From assembly GCA_035555795.1 (NCBI GenBank), contig DATMGE010000034.1, positions 20,538 to 84,537 on the forward strand: a stretch of 64,000 nucleotides of DNA, written 5' to 3'. This stretch comes from RCIO01 sp035555795 (lineage in GTDB: Bacteria; Pseudomonadota; Alphaproteobacteria; Rhizobiales; Rhizobiaceae). The notes beneath the pieces are model-generated. The model made no database searches. It was not told the origin of the DNA and worked only from the letters and a program-made list of their open reading frames with translations. The translations under genes were made by a program, and so were the position numbers. This document shows positions 36,123 to 43,975 of the stretch, piece after piece. Each line of letters opens with the position of its first letter. The stretch's first letter is position 1.

Positions 36123-36956
36123 GATCGAACCCCTACGTTCGGTTTCGGTGAGGCCTGGTCGAGAGCTGCAACTCTCTTCCAGGCCGTTTTTTGTCCTCAT
36201 CTGGACATGTTCAGGATGCCCGAATCTGCGCGTTCAGTCAACAGGAAAATTCATGTAAGTCTTTGTTTTCATGTAGATTTTTGAGAAATATGCCACCTCT
36301 CAAAACTCGACAAACGCCCCCCTTACATGCGCCTGGCGCCGTGCATGGCGTGAGCTGCGGGCATGAGCTGGACAAGCTCCGCCAAGGCTATGCCGCCAAC
36401 CTAGCAAACGCATGCCGCCAGCTCGTCGCATGGGCTGCAGGTGTGCGGGTGCGCGCGGGTGCACCATGTTTACCCGCCGAGTTGTGAGTTTACGCCTGCG
36501 CAACTATCTTGGCGCACCATACATGCGCGCGCACCTTCGCGCCCTGGCCAGCGCCGCACCCGATGCCCGCGCCGCCGCCCCATCCACCATACATCTTAGG
36601 GACCGTACGAAGACGGGGGCACCCGCGATGCGCGGCATCGCGGATAATCGCTCGGATTTCTTTTCCCTGAGGGGGATCACCACCATTTCTGCGCGAATGC
36701 CCGCGGCAGCAAGGGCGAAATGCCTACATCGCGGCGCTATCCGCAGGAGGGCCGCGGCAATGCCGGCAATTGGTGGACGCCGTCCGGCCCTAGGTGCAGA
36801 TCGCGCATCCGCGGCGCCTCGCTTCCGCGAGTAGAGCTTTGGCGCCGAGCTAAGCTGACTGCCGTTTCGCAAAATCGACCTGTCCTCACGCAGCACAAAT
36901 TCGGAGCTGCTGCAGGAGAGCCGGCACCTCACCCGCCCCCTTGGCCTTGACGATAG
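36123..36956. other. Long stretch without a convincing gene; structured DNA/RNA
   Basis: About 830 bases between the exported protein and the primase-helicase repeats. Open frames exist on both strands (for example 36504-36977 minus), but their Arg/Ala-rich products and lack of ribosome sites make them doubtful. A perfect 9-bp hairpin with a 3-base loop lies at 36623-36643 (CCGCGATGC-GCG-GCATCGCGG). The GC-rich, hairpin-prone character fits a regulatory or origin region, or a non-coding RNA. No repressor gene is found here, where a phage-like element often has one. Confidence 0.45.
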
Positions 36957-37072
36957 GTGCGGAGACTTTCTCCCCACCGCACCACCCCCCGCACCCTATA
37001 AGGAGGGTGCGGCGGAGCGGGTAGACGGTGTGATTCCGCACCCCTTCCGCACTTATGGTGCGGAAGGTGCGG
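36957..37072. repeat. Eight GTGCGG/CCGCAC elements, iteron-like, overlapping the 3' end of the primase-helicase gene
   Basis: GTGCGG at 36957, 37007, 37058 and 37067 and its complement CCGCAC at 36977, 36989, 37036 and 37047: eight copies in 116 bases. Seven extend to GGTGCGG. The last four form a long near-perfect hairpin at 37036-37072. The last two copies lie inside the coding end (SAP repeats). The pattern resembles replication iterons or regulator sites and is next to a replication gene. Confidence 0.65.
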
Positions 37073-39344
37073 AAGCCCCTTGGCCCACGACGACGTAAGC
37101 GATTTCACGCCCATCACGCGGGCTGTGTCGCTTCTCCACGATGAGATCACCGCTGGTCTTCCACGCTCTCAGGAGATTTTTGCACTGCGCCCAAGCCTGC
37201 GCCTGCGTGCCGTCCCGGTCTTTCCGCTTGACGGGTCCAGGGTCGATATCGAGCACTTCTGCAATTGCAAAGCCCACCCAATCCGGCGATTGATCGCTGT
37301 CTCGCCACTCACCCGCTGCAACCCGCTCCTTCACGCGATCGAGCGTGTCGTCTGGCAACCCATCGGTGGGGATCGGCCACTCCCACGCTTCGACGACGCC
37401 GACGCTGTCGCCATGCGGATATTCCGACGTGCCATTGCCAAGGTTCACCGAGACCAAGCGCCGCCAGCGTGCATGTTCGGCCGGCGGCGCCATGTTGGCC
37501 TTGCCGTTCTCGACCCGATAAAACCCGCGATGGCTGAGCAGTCCACCTTTCCGTGCCTCATCCTCCGTCATCGGAACCAGAAACCGGCCCGACCGCACAG
37601 CGTCGATCAGCGCGCCGCCACCGCGTGCCTGGGCGATGCCTATTAGATCGGATTGGCCGGGGAGGCGCGCCTGTTTGGTCGAGTGGTGCACAAGTTCGAT
37701 TGCGCAATTCGCCTCCCGGGCAATCGACCTCCACGCTCCCACGACGGCGTTAATCGCAGCGTTGTCGTTCTCGGACACGAGGTGGGTGTTGACGAACGGG
37801 TCCACGATCAGGACGTCGATGCGTTCCTCAATCAAAAATTGCGTCAGCGCCTTTGCCAATGATTTCGCAAGGCCGACACCATTTCCGCCATCTTTGGCCA
37901 GCACCAGCGGCAGCGTGTCGCGATCGGCGACCAGCAGGTTTCCGTCGAACTCGTCTTTTTCAATGTCGTAGTGGGCGCACGCAGCGACCAAGCGGCGTTC
38001 GGTTTCTTCGCTGGGATCCTCGCCGGACCAATATAGAACCTTCAATCGCCGCGGCGGCCGTGTTCCGAGCAATGGGCGCCCCGTCGACATTGCCAGCGCC
38101 TCAACCAGCTTTTCACTCGATTTGCCGAGGCCGCCCGGCGACACCGTGGTGGAAACGTATCCTCGAATATAATGACGGTCGAAGAGCCACTGTCTGGGTG
38201 GAATACTCGACGGCGTGCGAAGCTGGAACGCGGTAACCGACAATTTCAATTTCGCCAGGTGGCCATCGACGTTCGAGCCTTCGGCCTTCGGCGTGGGGTC
38301 GGCGGGGGTTGCATCGGGGGTATCCGGCAAATCCTCCACATCGATATCGACCATGCCGAATTCATCGGAAGCGGAGGGCCACCCCGCAGCGCGCGCTAAG
38401 CCAAAGAGCGTCTCGCCGTCGGAATGATTAACAGACTTTATCCCGCTCCAAGTCGTATCGGTTGTTTCCGCGTCGTATTTTTCTGATTGCGCAGACCATT
38501 CATGGAACAGCGCGCATCCCTCGCTCAGGTCTGGCCCTACCGCCGCCCACAACGCATAGGCAATTTGTATCCAGCTGCGATAATCTGCATCCGCATTGGG
38601 TATATGGCGAATAGCGCTTGCCACCACATCCATCGATCGCGTGGCGCGGATGAGCTTCTTCTCCAGCCTTGTCGGTGGTATGGGTGCAGAGAATACCGCC
38701 TGCAAATCAATCACACTATGGCACGGGCCGCCGTCTGAGATCACCATCGCCATGCGCGGCTGCCGGCCGGGATGCTTCTTGAGCTTCGACTTCGTCGGGA
38801 TGTTGACCGTGAATGGCAGGCGCATGATGCGGTCGATATTCTTGACCGCTGGGTCGCCGCCGATCGCCGCGCAGACCCCATCGTTCAGGGCCTCAATCTG
38901 CTGCGTGTCGCCGTCGCTTACCGGTACTTTCTCGGCCAAGCGCCAAAACACCTGAATCCCGCCACCGCTATCCGTGATAATCGATGGGGGGACCGGTAGA
39001 CTCTGGACCAAGGCCAATGCCTTGTCGCGCTGCACGGCCATGTCCCCGCCGGCATCCGGGTCGATATCGCCGTGGACGACGCGTACCGCTGCGATATCTG
39101 ACTTCGCCAGCTTCTTGTGCGGCGCGCCTTCTTTCGGCTCGTTGTCGCTGTAATAGAGGTTGGCGACACCGTTGTGCTGCTCTACGAAGGCCTCCATGCC
39201 GGCGCGATCGCCGGGCTCGAAGGTCCGACCGGTGATCGGCCCGTCGGGCTCGATCGCGACGATATTATGCCGGCCGGTCGGGTCGAGCTTCAGCAGAAAG
39301 TCGACGGCGCAGATATTATCGAGTTCGGTGGGGGCGGGCTTCAT
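37053..39344 (-). CDS. Primase-helicase replication protein (RepB-like primase, PriCT and RepA-type AAA domain)
   Basis: 763 residues from ATG at 39344, which overlaps the upstream stop by ATGA and gives MKPAPTELDNICAVDFLLKL. The N-terminal half resembles a RepB-like primase (VRVVHGDIDPDAGGD, DRIMRLPFTVNIPT). A PriCT-type helical segment follows (YRSWIQIAYALWAAVGPDLS). The C-terminal half is a RecA-fold helicase with Walker A SPGGLGKSS and Walker B DVLIVDPFV. Such proteins replicate islands and satellite phages. Iteron-like repeats overlap its 3' end. A winged-helix-like tail is possible at the C-terminus. Confidence 0.85.
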   Translation of the reverse strand: MKPAPTELDNICAVDFLLKLDPTGRHNIVAIEPDGPITGRTFEPGDRAGMEAFVEQHNGVANLYYSDNEPKEGAPHKKLAKSDIAAVRVVHGDIDPDAGGDMAVQRDKALALVQSLPVPPSIITDSGGGIQVFWRLAEKVPVSDGDTQQIEALNDGVCAAIGGDPAVKNIDRIMRLPFTVNIPTKSKLKKHPGRQPRMAMVISDGGPCHSVIDLQAVFSAPIPPTRLEKKLIRATRSMDVVASAIRHIPNADADYRSWIQIAYALWAAVGPDLSEGCALFHEWSAQSEKYDAETTDTTWSGIKSVNHSDGETLFGLARAAGWPSASDEFGMVDIDVEDLPDTPDATPADPTPKAEGSNVDGHLAKLKLSVTAFQLRTPSSIPPRQWLFDRHYIRGYVSTTVSPGGLGKSSEKLVEALAMSTGRPLLGTRPPRRLKVLYWSGEDPSEETERRLVAACAHYDIEKDEFDGNLLVADRDTLPLVLAKDGGNGVGLAKSLAKALTQFLIEERIDVLIVDPFVNTHLVSENDNAAINAVVGAWRSIAREANCAIELVHHSTKQARLPGQSDLIGIAQARGGGALIDAVRSGRFLVPMTEDEARKGGLLSHRGFYRVENGKANMAPPAEHARWRRLVSVNLGNGTSEYPHGDSVGVVEAWEWPIPTDGLPDDTLDRVKERVAAGEWRDSDQSPDWVGFAIAEVLDIDPGPVKRKDRDGTQAQAWAQCKNLLRAWKTSGDLIVEKRHSPRDGREIAYVVVGQGASAPSAP

Positions 39345-39853
39345 TTCAGCAACCCCCGCATCGGCACGACCGAGTAAGGCTCGCCGCCGTCGAGAACCAT
39401 CACGTCGCAATCTGGCGGCCGGTGACGGTTGATCCAGTTCAGTGTCTCCCGCAGCAGCCGGCCGGTTGTTGCGATCAGGACAAACCGTCGGCCATGGGTG
39501 AGCGCCCGGGCTATCGCCGGCCGGTCGAAGTCTGTCGAGCCGAGGGGCCGCTCCTCGCGCCCCTTTCTCGAGTCGAAGATGCGAATGACGATCTGGTCGG
39601 CAAGTTTTAACGCCTGAGCGAACTCAAACAGGCGCTCATTTGACAAGCGTTTGCTAATGTCGGCGAAAACCACCGACAGAACAGACGGCACCGTGCGGCG
39701 AATCCGATATCCGTCGCGATCGAAGCGCAAAAACAGCCCCTTCTGTGGCGTAATTGCTTGATTTCCCACATCAATAGTGGTAGGCAAATTTCCGGTATCC
39801 AAAATTTTCCCGCATGGAATATTGGCCCGAACCGCTGGCAGGCGGCGGGCCAT
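39341..39853 (-). CDS. Hypothetical protein coupled to the primase-helicase
   Basis: 170 residues, MARRLPAVRANIPCGKILDT. Two regions of hydrophobic strands alternating with helices (FVLIATTGRLLRETLNWINR, then CDVMVLDGGEPYSVVPMRG) hint at a Rossmann-like half fold. No motif identifies it. It lies between the excisionase and the primase-helicase and is translationally coupled to the latter, so a replication or maintenance role is likely. Confidence 0.55.
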   Translation of the reverse strand: MARRLPAVRANIPCGKILDTGNLPTTIDVGNQAITPQKGLFLRFDRDGYRIRRTVPSVLSVVFADISKRLSNERLFEFAQALKLADQIVIRIFDSRKGREERPLGSTDFDRPAIARALTHGRRFVLIATTGRLLRETLNWINRHRPPDCDVMVLDGGEPYSVVPMRGLLK

Positions 39854-39880
39854 TTTCGTTTCTCGAGATGGGAGAGGGGC

Positions 39881-40078
39881 TTAGGCTGCGGCCTGCGCGA
39901 CGCCTTGGCGTGAACGCAGCCAGTCAACGAGCTGTCGCTCTGCAAAGACTATGCGGCCGCCTATCCGGATCTCGGGCGCAAAATCGCCTTCACGCCGGGC
40001 AAAGTAGATTGTGGTGCGCGAAACGCCGAGGTACTCGCAGACCTCTTGAACCGAGAGCAGCTTTCCGAATTCGTCCAT
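39881..40078 (-). CDS. AlpA/excisionase-type helix-turn-helix protein
   Basis: 65 residues. LLSVQEVCEYLGVSRTTIYF is a winged helix-turn-helix of the MerR/AlpA excisionase type, and GRIVFAERQLVDWLRSRQG completes the domain. Such proteins bind near att sites and drive excision, or activate the integrase gene. The position between the replication module and the integrase fits. The leader has no distinct operator. Confidence 0.85.
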   Translation of the reverse strand: MDEFGKLLSVQEVCEYLGVSRTTIYFARREGDFAPEIRIGGRIVFAERQLVDWLRSRQGVAQAAA

Positions 40079-40162
40079 GTCTTCATCCTTTCCGTTTAAC
40101 GACGTGCTGGAAAGATAAAGGCGGTACGAATGCGACCTCTATGGCGGAAACCTCGGAATAAA

Positions 40163-40762
40163 TCAGATCATCTTGAGTGAACGAAACCAGGCGTCCAGGC
40201 GCTCCCATGCCGCCGAAGTAGCATCTATTTCCTCGCCATTGCGCCCAGCATGAGCGACGCGATTCATTTCGGCCACACGATGTTGCGCGTGGTGTAGGCA
40301 CTTCGGCAATAGGCGGCGAAATCGACGGTCATCTGGTCCACCGCCGGTTCGCGGATCTGACCATAGGGCCGCATTATCCAAAGCAAGTTGCTGCCTAGAA
40401 CGCGGTTCGTTTGTCATCAGGAACCAGAACATCCGTTCGATGCAGATCGAATCCTCGGCACGCGGCGGTGCGCCTTCTGGACGGCGCCATTTGCCGGTTA
40501 TCTCGGTTCGCGAATACGTGCCCGGCGCGATTTCTTGCACGCCGCTTCGATCCAGAGTGTCTGCCGCGGCTGTCAGGCGAGTTGGGAGATCGTCGACATG
40601 ATATCTGCCGCCTTCATCGTCCGACCAATAGTCGACCCGAACTGGCTGTCCAGCAGCTTCACATGCTTCGACCCGTTCGACCAGCCAAGGGTCGCGAGTG
40701 GCGATCCAGGCGCAAGCAGCACCGCGGCCCATAGGGATCTTAGGGCGTCCACGGCCGGCCAC
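40163..40762 (-). CDS. Hypothetical protein next to the integrase
   Basis: 199 residues from a GTG start that overlaps the integrase stop by one base (TAGTG). The sequence begins AGRGRPKIPMGRGAACAWIA and contains a helical middle (IERMFWFLMTNEPRSRQQLA) and a basic C-terminal half (RRFRRLLPKCLHHAQHRVAE). No family is recognised. Its coupling to the integrase suggests co-expression. Confidence 0.55.
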   Translation of the reverse strand: MAGRGRPKIPMGRGAACAWIATRDPWLVERVEACEAAGQPVRVDYWSDDEGGRYHVDDLPTRLTAAADTLDRSGVQEIAPGTYSRTEITGKWRRPEGAPPRAEDSICIERMFWFLMTNEPRSRQQLALDNAALWSDPRTGGGPDDRRFRRLLPKCLHHAQHRVAEMNRVAHAGRNGEEIDATSAAWERLDAWFRSLKMI

Positions 40763-42111
40763 TAGACGTGTTCTCCTTCAGGAATGAGGGGAACGATGGC
40801 ACCCCTGGCCATGTCCTCGAGCCCGCTCGTGATCCATTTCGAATAGTGCCGTTCGATCATGATGACTGACGTGTCATGCAGGGCTGCCACCAGCCGGATC
40901 GGTAGGTTCGCCCGTATGCCCTTCACGATCGATGAATGACGCAGCGCATACGGGATGACGGCCGGCAACTCTGCTTTATCGCGAATCTCTGCCCATGGCC
41001 GGGTCAGCTCGCTCGACGCCTGCCATGGCCCTCGTCGATTGCGCTCCCAAATCCCGACGCTACCTGCGACCTGCACGCTTCGCCACCGCTCCAACAGATA
41101 CGCGTCCGCTGGCCGATTGTCGGCCGCCGGCTTCAGCATATTGAGAACGTCATCGCCGAGCGGTACGGCGATAGACCCAGCTTTCCCCTTTCCCTTGCGG
41201 CTCGCCGGTACCAAGATACGCCGCTCGCCCAACTGCAAGTCACTGACTCGCGCCCGGACAAGTTGCGAGAAGCGCGCACCGGTGGCTGCCAGGACGAGCA
41301 CCAGCCGGAAAAGGTCGCCATTCCACCCCTGCTCATCGTCCACCTCTTTCGCAGCGGCGACGAGGCGGGCGATATCCTTATCCGCAAGGATCTGGTTTTC
41401 CCGCGCAACGGAGTTGTCCGCCGCGTCGTCTGAAATAGCGCGGAGACCGTGCTTGATGATGCTTGGAAGGTTTGCGGGCAATCGATCACGATCGGTTTTA
41501 GCGGCCTCGTTCAAAGCCGCCTTCAGATCGTTGAACAGTCGCTGTTTTGAGGTCGGTTTCAGATCCTCGGGCAACCCTTCCCGCCAAGTCGATAGACTGC
41601 GCTCCGTCAATTTATGGAGCGGCAAGCCGGCGAGCTCCGTGGCTTGAATTTCTGGTTGGCGCCCTCGTGCCGGTTGCCCAAGAACATACCGGCGAAGGCG
41701 TCGCCCTGCATCTGATCGGACCGGCCGGCCCGCACGCTTGCTGTGCCTGCCATCTCGCATGCGGATGTATGCCTCTACTGCGCTCGCCACAGTCGAAACC
41801 GGACCCGATGCCGTGATCGCCGCTTCGCTCCGTGCCTCAGCAATTTTAACGCGTGCGAGTTTCTCGGCCTCGTCGAACGTCAATGCGCCCGGCGTCGATC
41901 GGTCGTTCATATCGTTCGCGATGCCAATGGGTGCCTGACGATAATTGGCGCCGCCGAAATGATTACGCCAACGCACCAGCCAGACGCTCCGCTTCCCGCG
42001 GCGATACCCCAGGTGGCAATCGGCATCCAGCCGGCGCCAATGCACACCTTCTGCGAGCGATTTGCGCGCATTGGCGGTTGTAATTTTCCCTTCCGAAAGC
42101 CTCTTCGCCAT
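40762..42111 (-). CDS. int: Tyrosine-type site-specific integrase
   Basis: 449 residues. N-terminal DNA-binding region with an arm-binding-like segment (residues 1-90), then a SAM-like core-binding domain, then the catalytic domain. The visible catalytic residues are Arg in TGARFSQL, Lys in SRKGKGKAG, the box YALRHSS (Arg; the usual His is Tyr), His in LHDTSV and the nucleophile Tyr in IERHYSKW. It is encoded at the right end pointing into the island, and one 23-bp repeat lies just upstream of its start (42128-42150), so it may repress itself. It recombines the 47-bp tRNA-Glu att sites. Confidence 0.93.
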   Translation of the reverse strand: MAKRLSEGKITTANARKSLAEGVHWRRLDADCHLGYRRGKRSVWLVRWRNHFGGANYRQAPIGIANDMNDRSTPGALTFDEAEKLARVKIAEARSEAAITASGPVSTVASAVEAYIRMRDGRHSKRAGRPVRSDAGRRLRRYVLGQPARGRQPEIQATELAGLPLHKLTERSLSTWREGLPEDLKPTSKQRLFNDLKAALNEAAKTDRDRLPANLPSIIKHGLRAISDDAADNSVARENQILADKDIARLVAAAKEVDDEQGWNGDLFRLVLVLAATGARFSQLVRARVSDLQLGERRILVPASRKGKGKAGSIAVPLGDDVLNMLKPAADNRPADAYLLERWRSVQVAGSVGIWERNRRGPWQASSELTRPWAEIRDKAELPAVIPYALRHSSIVKGIRANLPIRLVAALHDTSVIMIERHYSKWITSGLEDMARGAIVPLIPEGEHV

Positions 42112-42127
42112 GCACCGATCCGAATTT

Positions 42128-42150
42128 TCGTCGAATATCCGTCGAATATA
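42128..42150 (+). repeat. Right copy of 23-bp repeat, probable integrase arm site
   Basis: Identical to 16223-16245 and in the same orientation, with two GTCGAATAT units. It ends 104 bases before attR and starts 16 bases upstream of the integrase start, overlapping its ribosome site/promoter region. Confidence 0.65.
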
Positions 42151-42213
42151 CCTACCTGTACACGCTAGAACGCGAGCAACTTGAAATCAACTAAGTTATT
42201 GAGGTTAAAGGGA

Positions 42214-42235
42214 TTAACTTAACGTCGCTAAACAA
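42214..42235 (-). repeat. Right member of the imperfect inverted repeat near the island ends
   Basis: Reverse complement matches 16382-16403 in 19 of 22 positions, including all of GTTAAGTTAA. It lies 18 bases inside attR. Confidence 0.4.
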
Positions 42236-42253
42236 GCCTGAACGTGAAAGCGA

Positions 42254-42300
42254 GCCCTCTCACGGCGCAAACAGGGGTTCGATTCCCCTTGGGCGTACCA
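42254..42300 (+). repeat. attR, 47-bp copy of the tRNA-Glu 3' end
   Basis: Exact copy of 16141-16187. It holds only the anticodon-loop-to-CCA half of tRNA-Glu, with no matching 5' half, so it is a recombination scar and not a tRNA gene. It marks the right end of the island. Confidence 0.95.
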
Positions 42301-42546
42301 CCTTCCCTCACGATTCATCATTATCGCAGTTCATGCGCCGGTTGTCCGGTCTGGCTTGCAGCCATTTCGGATCAATCACCGGTGGTACGCTCCGGGATTG
42401 CTGAAAAATTGGGCAGACAAGATGTCGTCTAAATTTTAGGCGACTGGCTCTATCTGCTTAATTGCAAGGCGGTTTCAGGCGGGTGCTTGTGGCTATGAAA
42501 TGGCTATCATGCTGAAATAGAACGCAAATCCGGCTTCCGGAAAAAC

Positions 42547-42562
42547 TGGCACGCCCCTTGCT
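42547..42562 (+). promoter_or_regulatory. Sigma-54 promoter of the urea-uptake operon
   Basis: TGGCAC (42547-42552), five bases, TTGCT (42558-42562): the -24/-12 consensus with the exact GG-N10-GC spacing. A transcript would start near 42573, 30 bases before urtA. It indicates NtrC-type control by nitrogen limitation, the usual mode for urea uptake genes. Confidence 0.85.
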
Positions 42563-42602
42563 CCTTCTTTCGTGATGCTCAAACACGAAAGGGGAAGCGT
42601 AA

Positions 42603-43913
42603 ATGAGTGAGTTCTTACGTGCTGCCGGTCGCTTGACGGGTGCAGCAGTGTTCGCCGCCACGCTGGCGTTCCAGGGTCACGCCTTCGCACAGGAAGAGCC
42701 GATCAAGATCGGCATCCTGCACTCGCTGTCGGGCACGATGGCGATCTCCGAGACGACGCTGAAGGACGCCATGTTGATGCTCATCGAAGAGCAGAACAAG
42801 AAGGGCGGCGTGCTTGGCAGGCAATTGGAGGCGGTGGTGGTGGATCCCGCTTCCGACTGGCCGCTTTTCGCCGAAAAGGCCCGCGACCTGATCGCCAAGG
42901 AGAAGGTGGCGGCGGTGTTCGGCTGCTGGACCTCGGTGTCGCGCAAGTCGGTGCTGCCGGTTTTCGCCGAGCTGAACAATCTCCTGTTCTACCCGGTCCA
43001 GTATGAAGGCGAGGAAAGCCAGCGCAACGTCTTTTATACGGGTGCCGCGCCCAACCAGCAGGCCATTCCCGCTGTCGACTATCTGATGAGCGAGGAAGGC
43101 GGCGCGGTGGAGCGCTGGGTGCTGGCGGGCACCGACTATGTCTATCCGCAGACGACCAACAAGATCCTTCAGGCCTATCTGGAATCGAAGGGCGTGGCGA
43201 GCGGCGACATCATGGTCAACTACACGCCCTTCGGCCATTCCGACTGGCAGACCATCGTCTCCGATATCAAGAAATTCGGCTCCGAGGGCAAGAAGACGGC
43301 GGTGGTTTCGACCATCAATGGCGATGCCAACGTGCCCTTCTACAAGGAACTCGCCAATCAGGGCATCAAGGCGGAGGATATTCCGGTCGTCGCCTTCTCG
43401 GTTGGTGAAGAGGAACTTGCCGGTCTCGACACGGCGCCGCTGGTCGGCCACCTGACCGCCTGGAACTACTTCCAGTCGGTCGACAATCCGGCCAATGAGG
43501 AGTTCATCAAGGCCTGGCAGGCCTTCACCAGCAATGACCAGCGGGTCACCAACGATCCGATGGAAGCCCACTATATCGGCTTCAATATGTGGGTGCAGGC
43601 GGTGGAGAAGGCCGGCACCACCGATCCCGACGCGGTGATCGATTCGATCGTCGGCGTCTCGGTGCCGAACCTGTCGGGCGGCTATTCCACCATGATGCCC
43701 AACCACCACATCACCAAGCCCGTGCTGATCGGCGAGATCCAGGCCGACGGCCAGATGGAAACGGTGTGGCAGACCTCGGGTCTGGTCGTGGGTGACGAGT
43801 GGTCGGACTATCTGCCGGACTCGAAGGACCTGATCGCCGATTGGCGCAAGCCGATGTCCTGCGGCAACTTCAATGTCGCCACCGGCAAGTGCGGCGGACA
43901 GACGACGAACTAG
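42603..43913 (+). CDS. urtA: Urea ABC transporter substrate-binding protein
   Basis: 436 residues. Signal peptide (SEFLRAAGRLTGAAVFAATL, cleavage near AFA) then a type-I periplasmic binding fold: PIKIGILHSLSGTMAISE, then GGVLGRQLEAVVVDPASDWP, AAVFGCWTSVSRKSVLPVF and FYPVQYEGEE. These are the UrtA signatures rather than branched-chain amino-acid binding proteins. It captures urea for the UrtBCDE importer and lies downstream of a sigma-54 promoter. First gene of the urea uptake-urease unit. Confidence 0.95.
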   Translation: MSEFLRAAGRLTGAAVFAATLAFQGHAFAQEEPIKIGILHSLSGTMAISETTLKDAMLMLIEEQNKKGGVLGRQLEAVVVDPASDWPLFAEKARDLIAKEKVAAVFGCWTSVSRKSVLPVFAELNNLLFYPVQYEGEESQRNVFYTGAAPNQQAIPAVDYLMSEEGGAVERWVLAGTDYVYPQTTNKILQAYLESKGVASGDIMVNYTPFGHSDWQTIVSDIKKFGSEGKKTAVVSTINGDANVPFYKELANQGIKAEDIPVVAFSVGEEELAGLDTAPLVGHLTAWNYFQSVDNPANEEFIKAWQAFTSNDQRVTNDPMEAHYIGFNMWVQAVEKAGTTDPDAVIDSIVGVSVPNLSGGYSTMMPNHHITKPVLIGEIQADGQMETVWQTSGLVVGDEWSDYLPDSKDLIADWRKPMSCGNFNVATGKCGGQTTN

Positions 43914-43975
43914 CTCACACGGGGCTTCCGGCCGCCCTGCGTGCCGGAAGCCCGTTCTTGGCATCGATCCCGAGC

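Larger units (their letters stand above)
16141..42300. mobile_element. Integrated genomic island in tRNA-Glu, about 26 kb
   Basis: Bounded by exact 47-bp copies of the tRNA-Glu 3' end (16141-16187 and 42254-42300). A tyrosine integrase at the right end is transcribed inward, an AlpA-like excisionase and a primase-helicase lie beside it, and repeated putative integrase sites lie inside each end. Base composition is patchy and lower in GC than the flanks. Cargo includes phage tail-like and S49 protease genes, a TRAP transporter, a metalloprotease pair, a CBASS-type defence locus, a PleD variant and a HerA-like ATPase. There are no terminase, portal, major capsid or conjugation genes, so it looks like a satellite or integrative element rather than a complete prophage. 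Confidence 0.92.
42151..42602. other. Right end of the island and urtA upstream region
   Basis: About 450 bases without a gene. From the left: an AT-rich int leader, the right inverted-repeat member at 42214-42235, attR at 42254-42300, chromosomal DNA from 42301, and a sigma-54 promoter at 42547-42562. Between attR and that promoter no perfect NtrC dyad was recognised by eye. Confidence 0.7.

Noticed and set aside
36412..36834. Plus-strand gene of 140 codons in the island gap
   Set aside because: Arg/Ala-rich product, no ribosome site, overlapped by an equally poor minus-strand frame.
36957..37072. CRISPR array
   Set aside because: Units are only 6-7 bases, in both orientations and irregularly spaced; no repeat-spacer pattern and no cas genes.
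42254..42300. Second tRNA-Glu gene
   Set aside because: Only the 3' 47 bases are present; no 5' acceptor or D arm. It is attR.
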